From the NCBI RefSeq assembly GCF_000373625.1, contig NZ_KB891995.1, positions 1-64,000 on the forward strand: DNA of 64,000 nt, given 5' to 3'. A program made the position numbers and the translations under genes. Below the pieces are notes generated by a model, which had not been told where the DNA came from, did no database searches, and worked only from the letters and a program-made list of their open reading frames with translations. Positions 25,836-35,434 of the stretch are shown here, one piece after another (position 1 is the first letter of the stretch; every line of letters begins with the position of its first letter). The DNA comes from Streptomyces sp. LaPpAH-108 (GTDB lineage: Bacteria; Actinomycetota; Actinomycetes; Streptomycetales; Streptomycetaceae).

Positions 25836-27086
25836 GTGTCATCTGACGCTACCCCGGACCCGTATGCCGACCCGCTTCGATTCGGCCAGCGCGTGCAGAT
25901 CCTGCGCGAGCGGCGCGGCATGAATCGAACTCAGCTCGCGGACTTGCTCGGCATGTCACCGCACACCCTGAAGAAGATCGAGAACGGGCAGATGAACGCA
26001 CCCGGCCTCGACATGGTGATGCGAATCGCGGAAGCGCTGCGAGTCCGTGACCTTGCCGACCTCACCGGGCTACCGGACATGCATGTGGATCTCTTCGTCG
26101 GCCCTGGCCACCCCCGACTCGCTGCGGTCAAGGCCGCCGTCGACAGCCTCTCCGTCGAGACGAACCCGGAACCGCCGCGCGTACCCCATTTGAAGGCCAG
26201 GCTGCGCGCGGCCTGGAAGGCGAGGCACCAGGCTCCCAACCACCGGGAGGCGATCGGGGCGCTGCTTCCCGGGCTGATCCAGGACGCCCAGGTCCTGGCC
26301 CGACACGCCGACAGCGCGGCGGACCGGCGGGCGGCACAAGCTCTCCTTGCGCAGACCTACTCCCTGGCGCAGTTCTTCCTCTCCTACCAGCCCGACGCCC
26401 CCCTGCTGTGGCGGGTGGCCGAGCGCGGCATGGTCGCCGCGCAGGAATCCGACGACCCACACGCCATCGGCGTCGCCGCGTGGCTCCTCGCGCAGGCACA
26501 CCGGGACTCCGGACGCCGCCACTTCGACGCCGCCGACACCATCAACCTCCAAGCGCTGAACTTCCTGCGGCCCCTGCTTCCTGACGCGGATGACGACGTA
26601 CTTGCCATCGCAGGTGCCCTGGAGTTCGAGCTGGGTTACACCGCAGCCCGCCGTCGGGACACCGGGACCGCATGGCGGCACTGGGACAGGGCCAACGAGG
26701 TGGCAGACCGACTGCCCGCCGGCTACTACCATCCCGTCACCTCGTTCTCGCGGGCGGTCATGGGCGCGCACGCTGTGACCGTTGCCGTCGAACTTCACCA
26801 GGGCGGCGAATCCGTCCGGCAGGCCGCCCGCGCCGATGAACTGACGATCCCCTCCCGGCCGCGCCGAGCCCGCCACCGGATCGAGGAAGCCCGCGGCTAC
26901 CAGCTCGACAGGCAACCGGACGTCGCGATCGCCACACTGGAAAAGGCGTACCGCGCGGCCCCGGAGACGATCCGGTACAACGGCTATGCCCGCTCCATCC
27001 TCCTGGAGGAGGTCGAATCGAAGCAGGCGTCCCGGCGTCGGCGCGCGGCCGAGCTGGCGACCGAGATCGGGGTGCTCACCGCGTAG
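25836..27086 (+). CDS. XRE-family regulator with TPR-like C-terminus
   Basis: About 416 residues. An HTH_XRE domain at roughly residues 13-75 (FGQRVQILRERRGMNRTQLA; MSPHTLKKIENGQ) is followed by ~330 residues of helical repeats (RRAAQALLAQTYSLAQFFLS; IGVAAWLLAQAHRDSGRRHF). This form is common in streptomycetes, often beside integrative elements. The GTG at 25836 follows GGGGCGAG. An 11-bp word CTGACAGTGCG occurs upstream of this gene (25797-25807) and of the divergent HNH gene (25635-25645) and may be its operator. It probably forms an operon with the two small genes downstream. Confidence 0.8.
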   Translation: MSSDATPDPYADPLRFGQRVQILRERRGMNRTQLADLLGMSPHTLKKIENGQMNAPGLDMVMRIAEALRVRDLADLTGLPDMHVDLFVGPGHPRLAAVKAAVDSLSVETNPEPPRVPHLKARLRAAWKARHQAPNHREAIGALLPGLIQDAQVLARHADSAADRRAAQALLAQTYSLAQFFLSYQPDAPLLWRVAERGMVAAQESDDPHAIGVAAWLLAQAHRDSGRRHFDAADTINLQALNFLRPLLPDADDDVLAIAGALEFELGYTAARRRDTGTAWRHWDRANEVADRLPAGYYHPVTSFSRAVMGAHAVTVAVELHQGGESVRQAARADELTIPSRPRRARHRIEEARGYQLDRQPDVAIATLEKAYRAAPETIRYNGYARSILLEEVESKQASRRRRAAELATEIGVLTA

Positions 27087-27172
27087 GGACCGGATCCCGG
27101 TCCTCGGTCCTACGGCACCGCCCCTACGGTCACAGCGTGAGGCAGATCACCGTGACCCGGGGAGGCAGCACT

Positions 27173-27736
27173 GTGCCGCAGGAAACCGATCGTCCGCCCG
27201 TGCCGCCGCTCCTGTCTCCGTTATTCGGAGCCGCCGCCGTCCGTACGGACTCCGACCCTTCCGAAGCCGTCGCCGCTTGGCTGGCGGGGGCGCACCCCAA
27301 GCCGAAGAGAGTGCTCCGTCACTGGGAAGCGGGCGCGGATGAGCTTCTTCCGCTCGGCGGACGTTTCGCGGCAGTGCGTATCCCTGGTGCCATCCTGCAC
27401 GCCGCCGTAGGGAGCGATGACGACCAGGCGCTCACCGTCGTCGCCCGCGACACCCTGCGCGGCCCGGTCATCGCCGGAACGTACGCCCGCCGACGGACCT
27501 ACTGGGCGCTCGTTCCCTGGCGTGCACACGTGTACTGGCCCAGCTACCTCACAGACACCCCGTATCTGGGTTCCGGCAGCTATCTGACCGTGCCCCCTCC
27601 CACCTGTATCAAGGAGCCCATCCCCTACTGGGTGACGCCGCCGCGCTACCGCTACGACCTCTGCTCTCGAGAGCATGTCTTCAACGTCATCATCCGCGGC
27701 TGCAGCGCCATGTCCCGGGAGGCGGGAAGCCGGTGA
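27173..27736 (+). CDS. Hypothetical protein of the XRE operon
   Basis: A 187-residue protein I do not recognise. The N-terminal third is Pro-rich and acidic. The middle (LPLGGRFAAVRIPGAILHAAVG) looks like a small beta-rich domain of the type found with bifunctional primase-like proteins in actinobacterial elements, but this is a weak impression. The C-terminus carries PPPTCIKEP and LCSREHVFNV. The GTG at 27173 follows GGGGAGG. Its stop overlaps the next start (GTGA), so the two are translationally coupled. The XRE gene ends 86 bp upstream. Confidence 0.6.
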   Translation: MPQETDRPPVPPLLSPLFGAAAVRTDSDPSEAVAAWLAGAHPKPKRVLRHWEAGADELLPLGGRFAAVRIPGAILHAAVGSDDDQALTVVARDTLRGPVIAGTYARRRTYWALVPWRAHVYWPSYLTDTPYLGSGSYLTVPPPTCIKEPIPYWVTPPRYRYDLCSREHVFNVIIRGCSAMSREAGSR

Positions 27737-27891
27737 TCTGCTCGCGCTGCGGCGCGCTCATCCAGGGAACACCCCTCGCGGTCTGCGTGGAGACCGGCTC
27801 GGCCGTGTCCGCGACCATCTACATCTGTCCCACCCCGTGCAAGTCCGAGGCCACCCGGCAGACCACGTCCAAGCCCGGCTCCGGCCAGTAG
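27733..27891 (+). CDS. Small cysteine-rich (zinc-ribbon-like) protein
   Basis: A 52-residue protein starting at a GTG that overlaps the preceding stop. It has CSRC near the N-terminus and CPTPC towards the end, the spacing of a small zinc ribbon, joined by a VETGSAVSATIYI strand region. A clear paralogue lies at 30519-30671 (CHRC, VETGSGVSADIYI, CPKSC). Both are the last gene of a short operon next to an XRE gene. Function unknown. Confidence 0.65.
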   Translation: MICSRCGALIQGTPLAVCVETGSAVSATIYICPTPCKSEATRQTTSKPGSGQ

Positions 27892-27963
27892 CTCTGCCCA
27901 GGGGAGGACGTCGAGGCAGACCGGGGCCATGAACTCAGCTTGCTTTGCACTTCGGTTGAGCCT

Positions 27964-27984
27964 CGGTGGAGCACCGGTGGAGCA
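27964..27984. repeat. 11-bp direct repeat beside the left att-like repeat
   Basis: GGTGGAGCA occurs twice with an 11-bp period (within 27964-27984), just left of the 97-bp repeat at 28000. A similar 11-bp-period pair of GGGCCAGCA (31141-31160) lies left of the second 97-bp repeat. Such pairs resemble arm-type integrase sites, but this is only a pattern. Confidence 0.35.
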
Positions 27985-27999
27985 GGGGCCTCGGAAGCG

Positions 28000-28096
28000 C
28001 CCAGAAAAGCGCACGCCCCCAGCTCGGTACCTCTCTGAGCTGGGGGCGTTCTCGTAGGCCCTGTGGGACTCGAACCCACAACCAATGGATTAAAAG
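28000..28096. repeat. Left copy of a 97-bp attachment-site repeat (tRNA-Lys 3' end)
   Basis: Identical base for base to 31175-31271. It holds the last 42 nt of tRNA-Lys (28055-28096) and its terminator hairpin (28014-28048), but not the tRNA 5' half, so it encodes no tRNA. Identity ends at tRNA position 32, the first base of the anticodon loop, a usual crossover site of tyrosine integrases. It is the displaced 3' end left when an element integrated into tRNA-Lys. Confidence 0.85.
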
Positions 28097-28225
28097 GACG
28101 TGTGGGGCTCCGGAGACGTCGCCTCGTACGCGGCCTGGCAGCGCAAGTGCGGCTACACCGGGACCGCCGCCGACGGCATCCCCGGCAAGACGTCCTGGGA
28201 CAAGCTCCACGTCCCCAACACCTGA
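28097..28225 (+). pseudogene. C-terminal fragment of a phage endolysin
   Basis: Directly abutting the att repeat, 42 codons encode a peptidoglycan-binding-like tail: VWGSGDVASYAAWQRK, YTGTAADGIPGKTSWDKL, then a stop. There is no start codon and no catalytic domain. The position right before a holin-like gene matches the lysis cassette of Streptomyces phages. The 5' part was lost at the recombination point. Confidence 0.6.
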
Positions 28226-28235
28226 GAGGCCTCTC

Positions 28236-28457
28236 ATGAAGGACACGACGAAGCGCACCCTCCGCACCATGGTGCAGACGACGCTCGGCATCGCCGCCGT
28301 ACTCCCCGCGATCGTCCAGGCCTCCGGCATCCCCGCCGCCCTCCCGTGGGCTGCCGCCGCCCTCGCGATCGCCGCGGGCGTCACCCGGGTCATGGCCATC
28401 CCTGTCGTGCAGGCGCTGCTTCCGGCCTGGCTGCGTACCGGGAAGGTGGACAGATGA
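28236..28457 (+). CDS. Holin-like small membrane protein
   Basis: A 73-residue protein with two hydrophobic segments (VQTTLGIAAVLPAIVQA and LPWAAAALAIAAGVTRVMAI) and charged ends, preceded by GAGAGG. Size, topology and placement after an endolysin tail suggest a phage holin. Its stop overlaps the next start (ATGA). Without a working endolysin it is likely a relic. Confidence 0.6.
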   Translation: MKDTTKRTLRTMVQTTLGIAAVLPAIVQASGIPAALPWAAAALAIAAGVTRVMAIPVVQALLPAWLRTGKVDR

Positions 28458-28718
28458 CGGTGGGCCCGGACCCGGGCGTGTTCATCAGCAGCGCCCAGAT
28501 GTACCAGGAGCTGCGGACCTTGTCGGACGGGATCACCCGCGTGGAGACCAAGCTGGACACGATCAGCAAGGACCTCACCGAGGTGACGAAGGACCTGACG
28601 GACCACGAGACCCGCATCCGCTCCCTCGAGCAGACGGTGTGGCGGGCGGCGGGCGGCGGGCGGCGCCGCCGTCCTCGGCGCGGGCGCCGGCATCCTCGCC
28701 CAATACCTGATGCACTGA
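28454..28718 (+). pseudogene. Frameshifted phage coiled-coil membrane protein
   Basis: From the ATG at 28454 the frame encodes a coiled coil (LRTLSDGITRVETKLDTISK). After the GGC-rich run at about 28648-28665 it turns into Arg-rich nonsense. A neighbouring frame then gives GGAAVLGAGAGILAQYLMH and a stop at 28716-28718, a good transmembrane tail. A one-base slip in the GGGCGG repeats explains this. The intact gene would encode a phage protein of about 85-90 residues in the lysis cassette. Confidence 0.65.
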
Positions 28719-28723
28719 CCGCC

Positions 28724-28748
28724 GCCCCGCCCTCCGGGAGGGCGGGGC
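28724..28748. terminator. Bidirectional terminator hairpin
   Basis: GCCCCGCCCTC (28724-28734) pairs with GAGGGCGGGGC (28738-28748) around CGG. It lies between the convergent phage remnant and the Nudix gene and could end both. Confidence 0.6.
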
Positions 28749-28767
28749 CGCTTCATCATGTCGGGGA

Positions 28768-29235
28768 TCAGCCGAGAACGGGCATATCTCCCGCGAGATA
28801 GTCGGTCACCCGTCGGCGGATGCTCGTCACCATGGGCAGGTCGTCGATCTCCGACGGATCGAACCAGCGCACCTCGGTCGACTCATCGGACACTGCGAGC
28901 TGGCCGCCGACCGGGCGCGCGAGGAAGCAGATCGAGAACTCCTGCCGCACCTCGCCGTCGTCGTAGGCGAAGACGTGCCCGGGATCGGTGTAGATGCCGA
29001 CGATGCCGACCAGTTGGACGTCGTAGCCTGTCTCCTCGCGAGTCTCTCGGATCGCGCAGCCGGGCAGGGACTCGCCGATCTCCATCCGGCCGCCGGGGAG
29101 GGCCCACATGCCGTTGTCGACGCGCCGCTGGAGCAGGATGCGGCCGTGGTCGTCGACCACCACCGCCGAGGCCGCGGGTACCAAGCTGTTCGCCGCCGGG
29201 GCGTCGGGGTCGTTCTCGTAGTCACGCCTGCCCAT
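28768..29235 (-). CDS. Nudix hydrolase
   Basis: A 155-residue protein with a complete Nudix box (GGRMEIGESLPGCAIRETRE, continuing EETGY) at about residues 48-70, which binds metal and hydrolyses nucleoside-diphosphate-X compounds. The ATG at 29235 follows GGAG and lies within the 3' end of the upstream HTH gene (14-bp overlap), so the two are coupled. Nudix genes are common accessory cargo of actinobacterial integrative elements. Substrate unknown. Confidence 0.88.
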   Translation of the reverse strand: MGRRDYENDPDAPAANSLVPAASAVVVDDHGRILLQRRVDNGMWALPGGRMEIGESLPGCAIRETREETGYDVQLVGIVGIYTDPGHVFAYDDGEVRQEFSICFLARPVGGQLAVSDESTEVRWFDPSEIDDLPMVTSIRRRVTDYLAGDMPVLG

Positions 29236-29980
29236 GGGTCTCCGTCCATACGGGGGTGCCGCGTCGCCATAGCTCTTCGACGTGCGAGGCGAAGCGGTCG
29301 AACATGCCGTCCGCCTGGCACCGGCGCAGGTGCAGCGTCGGCGCGTCGTGGCCAATGCTGTGCGTCAGCAGCGGGGTCACGATCATGTCCTCGTCGAAGC
29401 GGAACACGGACAGGTGCGCGTGCCCCGCGCTGTAGCGAGCGTCCACCCCGTCCTGGCTGCGGAGCTTCTCCAGCTCGGCGAGCGTGACCCGGATGCGCGT
29501 GGACAGCGACAGCGCGACATCCTCGTCCTCTTCCCGGGCACGGGTGAGGTCGCTGTCGGGGTCGCCCACGAGGAAGCGGATGCGACAGCCGGCGGACGCC
29601 TTGCGCCGGAGCGCGGTGCCGAACCGGGCCTGCTCCAGCCAGAGGAAGTAGTTGGTGTACCCGGCGAAGACGAGCTGCGTCCCGGCGCGGGTGATCAACG
29701 TCCGCCACAGGGAGGCCGGGACCGCCGAACGGTAGGGGTAGACGGACACGACCTCGCGGTCAGGGCCCACCTTGAGCGCCTTCTTCGCTGCTGCCGGCCA
29801 CAGCACGTCTTCCTCCTTTCCGAGCGCCGCCGCAGCAGCCCACCTATGCCGGGCGTGCGGCACCCGACCGGCTTCCGTGATCCACCGGGCGACGGTCTTC
29901 ACGTCCACACCGCACTTCTCGGCGAGCTGGCGGTCCGTCATCGTCGCCTCAGCCATCGCTTGCTGCAACGCCTCGTTCAT
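29222..29980 (-). CDS. HTH regulator with DUF5919-like C-terminal domain
   Basis: A 252-residue protein. The N-terminal HTH (MTDRQLAEKCGVDVKTVARW, residues ~12-35) is followed by a conserved ~170-residue domain (VVSVYPYRSAVPASLWRTL; LVFAGYTNYFLWLEQ; CRIRFLVGDPDSD) resembling DUF5919, thought to be phospholipase-D-like in fold. The ATG at 29980 follows GGGGGAAG. It overlaps the Nudix gene, and this HTH-Nudix pairing recurs in streptomycetes, which suggests a nucleotide-signal switch. That role is inferred. Confidence 0.72.
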   Translation of the reverse strand: MNEALQQAMAEATMTDRQLAEKCGVDVKTVARWITEAGRVPHARHRWAAAAALGKEEDVLWPAAAKKALKVGPDREVVSVYPYRSAVPASLWRTLITRAGTQLVFAGYTNYFLWLEQARFGTALRRKASAGCRIRFLVGDPDSDLTRAREEDEDVALSLSTRIRVTLAELEKLRSQDGVDARYSAGHAHLSVFRFDEDMIVTPLLTHSIGHDAPTLHLRRCQADGMFDRFASHVEELWRRGTPVWTETHGQA

Positions 29981-30147
29981 CCGCTTCCCCCTGGGACGTT
30001 CAGCACGCTTCACAAGGTAGCCCGCACTTCGTCCCCAACGGCCCGAAAACGGGGTTGGAACGCCCCAGACGAGGGACCACGGTGAGATCAAAAGCCCCCG
30101 CAACCGCAGCAACGGTCCGGGGTGTGGCCGACTGCGAAGGAGTCGAC

Positions 30148-30522
30148 GTGAGCCACCGCACCGTCGCGCCCACCGCCCCGTCAGGGCGCCTACCCGCCGA
30201 CGTCTCCCCGACGGCGTACCTGCCGCTGCCCGACCTGGACGACCTGACCATCGAGCAGGCCGCCGGCCGCGCGTGCGTGTGGGGTGGCCAGCCGATCACC
30301 ATCACCAGGTCGACCGACCTCGGCGAGCAGACCACCGGCGGGCGGCACTGGTTCCCGCGCGCCTGCGGCATCTGCTACCTCCAGCGGGTCGCCGACCTCT
30401 TCTTCGCCCACGAGCGGGACTGCCCGCTGTGCCACGACGACGACCGCCACACGGAGCGCGACACCTCCCGCGCCCTCAACTGGCTCGTGCGCCGCGGCTA
30501 CCTCACCGGAGGCTGCCGATGA
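30148..30522 (+). CDS. Hypothetical protein with zinc-finger-like cysteines
   Basis: A 124-residue protein, not recognised as a family. It has an acidic N-terminal part (YLPLPDLDDLTIEQAAGRAC) and a His/Cys-rich half with CGIC, H-x-R-D-CPLCH and a C-terminal C, compatible with one or two zinc sites. The GTG at 30148 has GAAGGAG six bases upstream. Its stop overlaps the next ATG (ATGA). It diverges from the HTH/Nudix operon. Confidence 0.6.
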   Translation: MSHRTVAPTAPSGRLPADVSPTAYLPLPDLDDLTIEQAAGRACVWGGQPITITRSTDLGEQTTGGRHWFPRACGICYLQRVADLFFAHERDCPLCHDDDRHTERDTSRALNWLVRRGYLTGGCR

Positions 30523-30671
30523 TCTGCCACCGCTGCCAGAACATCATCGAGGGCGAACCACAGACGGTGTCCGTGGAGACCGGGTCCGGTGTGTCCGCGG
30601 ACATCTACATCTGCCCGAAGTCATGCCTGCCCGACAACATCCGCCGGGACGTGGCCCGCGACGACGACTAG
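30519..30671 (+). CDS. Small cysteine-rich (zinc-ribbon-like) protein, second copy
   Basis: A 50-residue protein with CHRC and CPKSC pairs around VETGSGVSADIYI. It closely parallels the protein at 27733-27891, sharing the I-C-x-R-C start and the VETGS-VSA-IYICP core. It is coupled to the upstream gene by a 4-base overlap. Its acidic tail (RDVARDDD) differs from the Lys/Ser tail of the other copy. Confidence 0.65.
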   Translation: MICHRCQNIIEGEPQTVSVETGSGVSADIYICPKSCLPDNIRRDVARDDD

Positions 30672-30712
30672 CCGCCCGGGGCTGGGACGCCGCCGATCGC
30701 CCCGGCCCCGGG

Positions 30713-30961
30713 TCAACCCACCAGCTCCGACAGCGGAACGCCGATCGCCCGCGCGATCCGGAGCAGCGTCTCCAACTTCGGGTTCTTGGTGCCGTTCTCC
30801 ACGTGCTGGTAGTACGTGCGGCTCAACGGGGCCCGGAGGAAGACCTGCTGCTGGGTGAGCCCCCGCTCCTCCCGGACCTCTCGGATACGCCGACCGATGC
30901 GCACGCGCTCCTCGCGCAGCCAGGCGTCATCGTCAGTGAGGTCGGTAGGCACTCGACACAC
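30713..30961 (-). CDS. XRE-family helix-turn-helix regulator
   Basis: A small protein whose main content is an HTH_XRE domain: IGRRIREVREERGLTQQQVF, then SRTYYQHVENGTKNPKLETL. The C-terminus IGVPLSELVG is typical of short phage-type repressors. The start is uncertain; I use the GTG at 30961, with a nearby GTG at 30952 as alternative. It faces the small Cys-rich gene tail to tail and could be the immunity repressor of the degraded element. Confidence 0.75.
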   Translation of the reverse strand: MCRVPTDLTDDDAWLREERVRIGRRIREVREERGLTQQQVFLRAPLSRTYYQHVENGTKNPKLETLLRIARAIGVPLSELVG

Positions 30962-31075
30962 CGTCTGGCCTGGGGGATCATGTGTCAGCCCTCCCCCGGA
31001 TGGCTTTTTGTGATCTTGATACCCCACAGGCTGCCGACGCGCTGGAGCTAGGACTCCGGAGAGGGCGCCGAGGCA

Positions 31076-31112
31076 GAGCAGGGCGGTCATCACCGTGGAT
31101 GACCGCCCGCTC
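31076..31112. other. Strong hairpin near the right att-like repeat
   Basis: GGGCGGTCATC (31081-31091) pairs with GATGACCGCCC (31098-31108), extended by GAGC/GCTC with a one-base bulge. It lies in the ~210-bp non-coding stretch between the XRE gene and the att repeat. Terminator or recombination-site structure are both possible. Confidence 0.45.
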
Positions 31113-31140
31113 TCATGTACCCCCGCTTTCCTGACCCCTT

Positions 31141-31160
31141 GGGCCAGCAGCGGGCCAGCA
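31141..31160. repeat. 11-bp direct repeat beside the right att-like repeat
   Basis: GGGCCAGCA occurs twice with an 11-bp period, about 15 bp left of the 97-bp repeat. It mirrors the pair at 27964-27984 in spacing and position but not in sequence. An arm-type integrase site is a possible reading. Confidence 0.35.
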
Positions 31161-31174
31161 AACGATCAAGACAC

Positions 31175-31271
31175 CCCAGAAAAGCGCACGCCCCCAGCTC
31201 GGTACCTCTCTGAGCTGGGGGCGTTCTCGTAGGCCCTGTGGGACTCGAACCCACAACCAATGGATTAAAAG
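31175..31271. repeat. Right copy of the 97-bp attachment-site repeat
   Basis: Identical to 28000-28096. Here the repeat runs into the 5' half of tRNA-Lys, giving an intact tRNA gene, as happens when an integrating element brings its own copy of the tRNA 3' end. The interval between copies (28097-31174) is the inserted remnant, about 3.1 kb, with no integrase. Confidence 0.85.
31189..31223 (-). terminator. tRNA-Lys terminator
   Basis: CGCCCCCAGCTC (31189-31200) pairs with GAGCTGGGGGCG (31212-31223), a 12-bp stem starting 7 bases after the tRNA 3' end. The same hairpin is duplicated in the left repeat at 28014-28048. Confidence 0.75.
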
Positions 31272-31302
31272 TCCACTGCTCTGCCAATTGAGCTAAGGGC
31301 CC
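31230..31302 (-). tRNA. tRNA-Lys (TTT)
   Basis: A 73-nt cloverleaf on the minus strand with anticodon TTT in the loop CTTTTAA, T-arm GGTTCGAGTCC and acceptor GGGCCCT/AGGGCCT (G:U closing pair). CCA is not encoded. Its 3' 42 nt belong to the att repeat. Confidence 0.93.
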
Positions 31303-31336
31303 AGGCGATGTTGCCTGTCCGAGCATAGCGGGAGGT

Positions 31337-31371
31337 GGCCGTGTCTCCGATCGGGTATCGGGGACACGGCC
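31337..31371 (-). terminator. Terminator of the APC permease gene
   Basis: GGCCGTGTCTCCGAT pairs with ATCGGGGACACGGCC, a 15-bp stem with one T:G pair and a 5-base loop, seven bases beyond the permease stop. Confidence 0.65.
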
Positions 31372-31378
31372 GCGTCGG

Positions 31379-32869
31379 TCACTCCTCGGGCCGGGCCAGG
31401 AACCAGTGGCGGGCCGAGGCGAGCCACCAGGTGGCGGCGAAGCCGAGGACGACCAGGACGGCGATCGGGGCGTAGTTGAAGGTTTCCCAGGTGACGGGGG
31501 AGACCTGGGGGAGCATGAAGAGGATCGTGATCAGGACGACCCAGGTGACCGAGAGGAGGCCGATGGGACGGGACCAGCGGCCCAGGTGCCAGGGGCCGCG
31601 GACGAAGGCGTCGCCCTTGCGGACGCGGAGCAGGGTCGGGATGACGTAGGCGATGTAGAGGCCGATGACCGCGATGGAGGTCACCGCCGCGTAGGCCGTG
31701 GAGTTGATCAGGTACGGGAGGCCGAGGACCAGGGCGCCCAGGGCCGCCAGCCAGACCGCCGCGACCGGGGTGCGGGTGCGGGGGCTGACCGTGTGCCAGA
31801 CGCGGGAGAAGGGCAGCGCGCCGTCGCGGGAGAAGGCGTAGATCATGCGGCTGTTGGCCGTCACGGAGGCCATGCCGCAGAAGAGCTGGGCGCCGATCAC
31901 GACCAGGAGCAGGAGCTTGCCGGTCGTGGCACCGAGGGCATCCAGGAGGATCTGGGCCGGGGGCGCGCCCGTCGGGGACTCCAGCGCCTTGTCGTACGAC
32001 TGGATCGCGAAGGTGAAGCCGAGGAGCAGGACGAAGCCCGCGATCCAGGAGGTCCAGATGGAGCGGACGATGCCCTTGGGGCCCGCCGTCGCCGCGTCGT
32101 GGGTCTCCTCGGTCATGTGGGCGGAGGCGTCGTAGCCGGTGAAGGTGTACTGCGCCATGAGCAGGCCGAGCAGGACGACGTAGAAGGAGCTGCCCCAGCC
32201 GGTCTCGTTGACGAACTTCGTGAACACGAAGGACGCCGACTGGTGGTGGTCCGGCAGGATCGCCAGGGCGCCGACGATGACGGCCACGCCCACCACGTGC
32301 CACCACACGCTGACGCTGTTGAGCAGCGCGACGATCCGGACGCCGAAGGTGTTCAGCAGGCCGTGCAGCAGGAGGATCGCGGCGAAGAGGAGGACCGTGC
32401 GGCCGGGGGTCACCTCGAAGCCGAACTGGAGGTTCAGCCACGCGCCGAGGAAGGACGCGGCGCCGAAGTCGATGCCCGCGGTCACCGCGACCTGCCCCAG
32501 CACGTTGAACCACCCCGTGAACCACGCCCACGCCGCCGCCGACCGCTCCGGGGCGAGCCGGTGCGCCCAGAAGTACAGCCCCGCCGAGGTCGGATACGCG
32601 GAGCAGATCTCGGCCATCGACAGCCCGACGAACAGCGTCATCAGGCCGACCGCCACCCAGCCCCAGGTGATCACCGCCGGGCCGCCGGTCACCATGCCGA
32701 AGAGATACAGCGTGAGACACCCGGACAGCACCGAGATGATCGTGAAGGACACGGCGTAGTTCGAGAACGCCGACATCCGCCGCGCCAGCACCTGGGTGTA
32801 GCCGAGCTGGGCGAGCCGCTCCTCGTCGGAGAGGACCGGCTCGCCACCGATTTTCGTATCGTCTGTCAT
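31379..32869 (-). CDS. APC-family amino acid permease
   Basis: A 496-residue membrane protein with about 12 hydrophobic segments. The first follows a short soluble tail (MTDDTKIGGEPVLSDEERLA). MSAFSNYAVSFTIISVLSGC and PTSAGLYFWAHRL are typical of the GABA/amino-acid-choline transporter branch of the APC superfamily. FTGYDASAHMTEET is the conserved TM6 region. It likely imports an amino acid, choline or polyamine with protons; substrate is not determinable. The ATG at 32869 follows GGGGGC. Single gene with its own terminator. Confidence 0.88.
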   Translation of the reverse strand: MTDDTKIGGEPVLSDEERLAQLGYTQVLARRMSAFSNYAVSFTIISVLSGCLTLYLFGMVTGGPAVITWGWVAVGLMTLFVGLSMAEICSAYPTSAGLYFWAHRLAPERSAAAWAWFTGWFNVLGQVAVTAGIDFGAASFLGAWLNLQFGFEVTPGRTVLLFAAILLLHGLLNTFGVRIVALLNSVSVWWHVVGVAVIVGALAILPDHHQSASFVFTKFVNETGWGSSFYVVLLGLLMAQYTFTGYDASAHMTEETHDAATAGPKGIVRSIWTSWIAGFVLLLGFTFAIQSYDKALESPTGAPPAQILLDALGATTGKLLLLVVIGAQLFCGMASVTANSRMIYAFSRDGALPFSRVWHTVSPRTRTPVAAVWLAALGALVLGLPYLINSTAYAAVTSIAVIGLYIAYVIPTLLRVRKGDAFVRGPWHLGRWSRPIGLLSVTWVVLITILFMLPQVSPVTWETFNYAPIAVLVVLGFAATWWLASARHWFLARPEE

Positions 32870-32946
32870 GCCCCCAGCAATTCCCTGGGGGTCGACGTGA
32901 CATGCGTCACGCGATGGCCGGAAACCACCGGAAACCATCGGGTAAC

Positions 32947-32988
32947 ACGAAGGGCCCGTACGGAAGCGAATCCGTACGGGCCCTTCGT
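32947..32988 (-). terminator. Terminator of the DEAD-box helicase gene
   Basis: A perfect 18-bp stem (ACGAAGGGCCCGTACGGA at 32947-32964, complement at 32971-32988) with a 6-base loop, about 50 bp past the helicase stop. One of the strongest hairpins in the window. Confidence 0.8.
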
Positions 32989-33038
32989 CAGCTCAAGCTC
33001 AAGCTCGGGTCAAGGCCCAGGCTCGGGCTCACGCGCCG

Positions 33039-35171
<2,133 letters not shown>

Positions 35172-35434
35172 GCGAATGCGAAACCTTCCGGAGTCTCTCG
35201 GCACGCGCCCGTCAACTCCGTGATTCGCACAACACAACCGCCTCAATGCGGTCCGTCACGGCAAAGGAGAGTACGCGCCACACGGCGCGCTCTGCGATGG
35301 CGCCGGGCAAATGGGATCAAACGATCTACCACCATACGCACCCCCCACCCCCGAAGGCAAACCCGCTCGTGAGGGCCCTGTCCGGCCCCCGAAAGCCGCC
35401 TGTCCGGCCCCAGGGGAGGCGTGCATGGAGGTTG

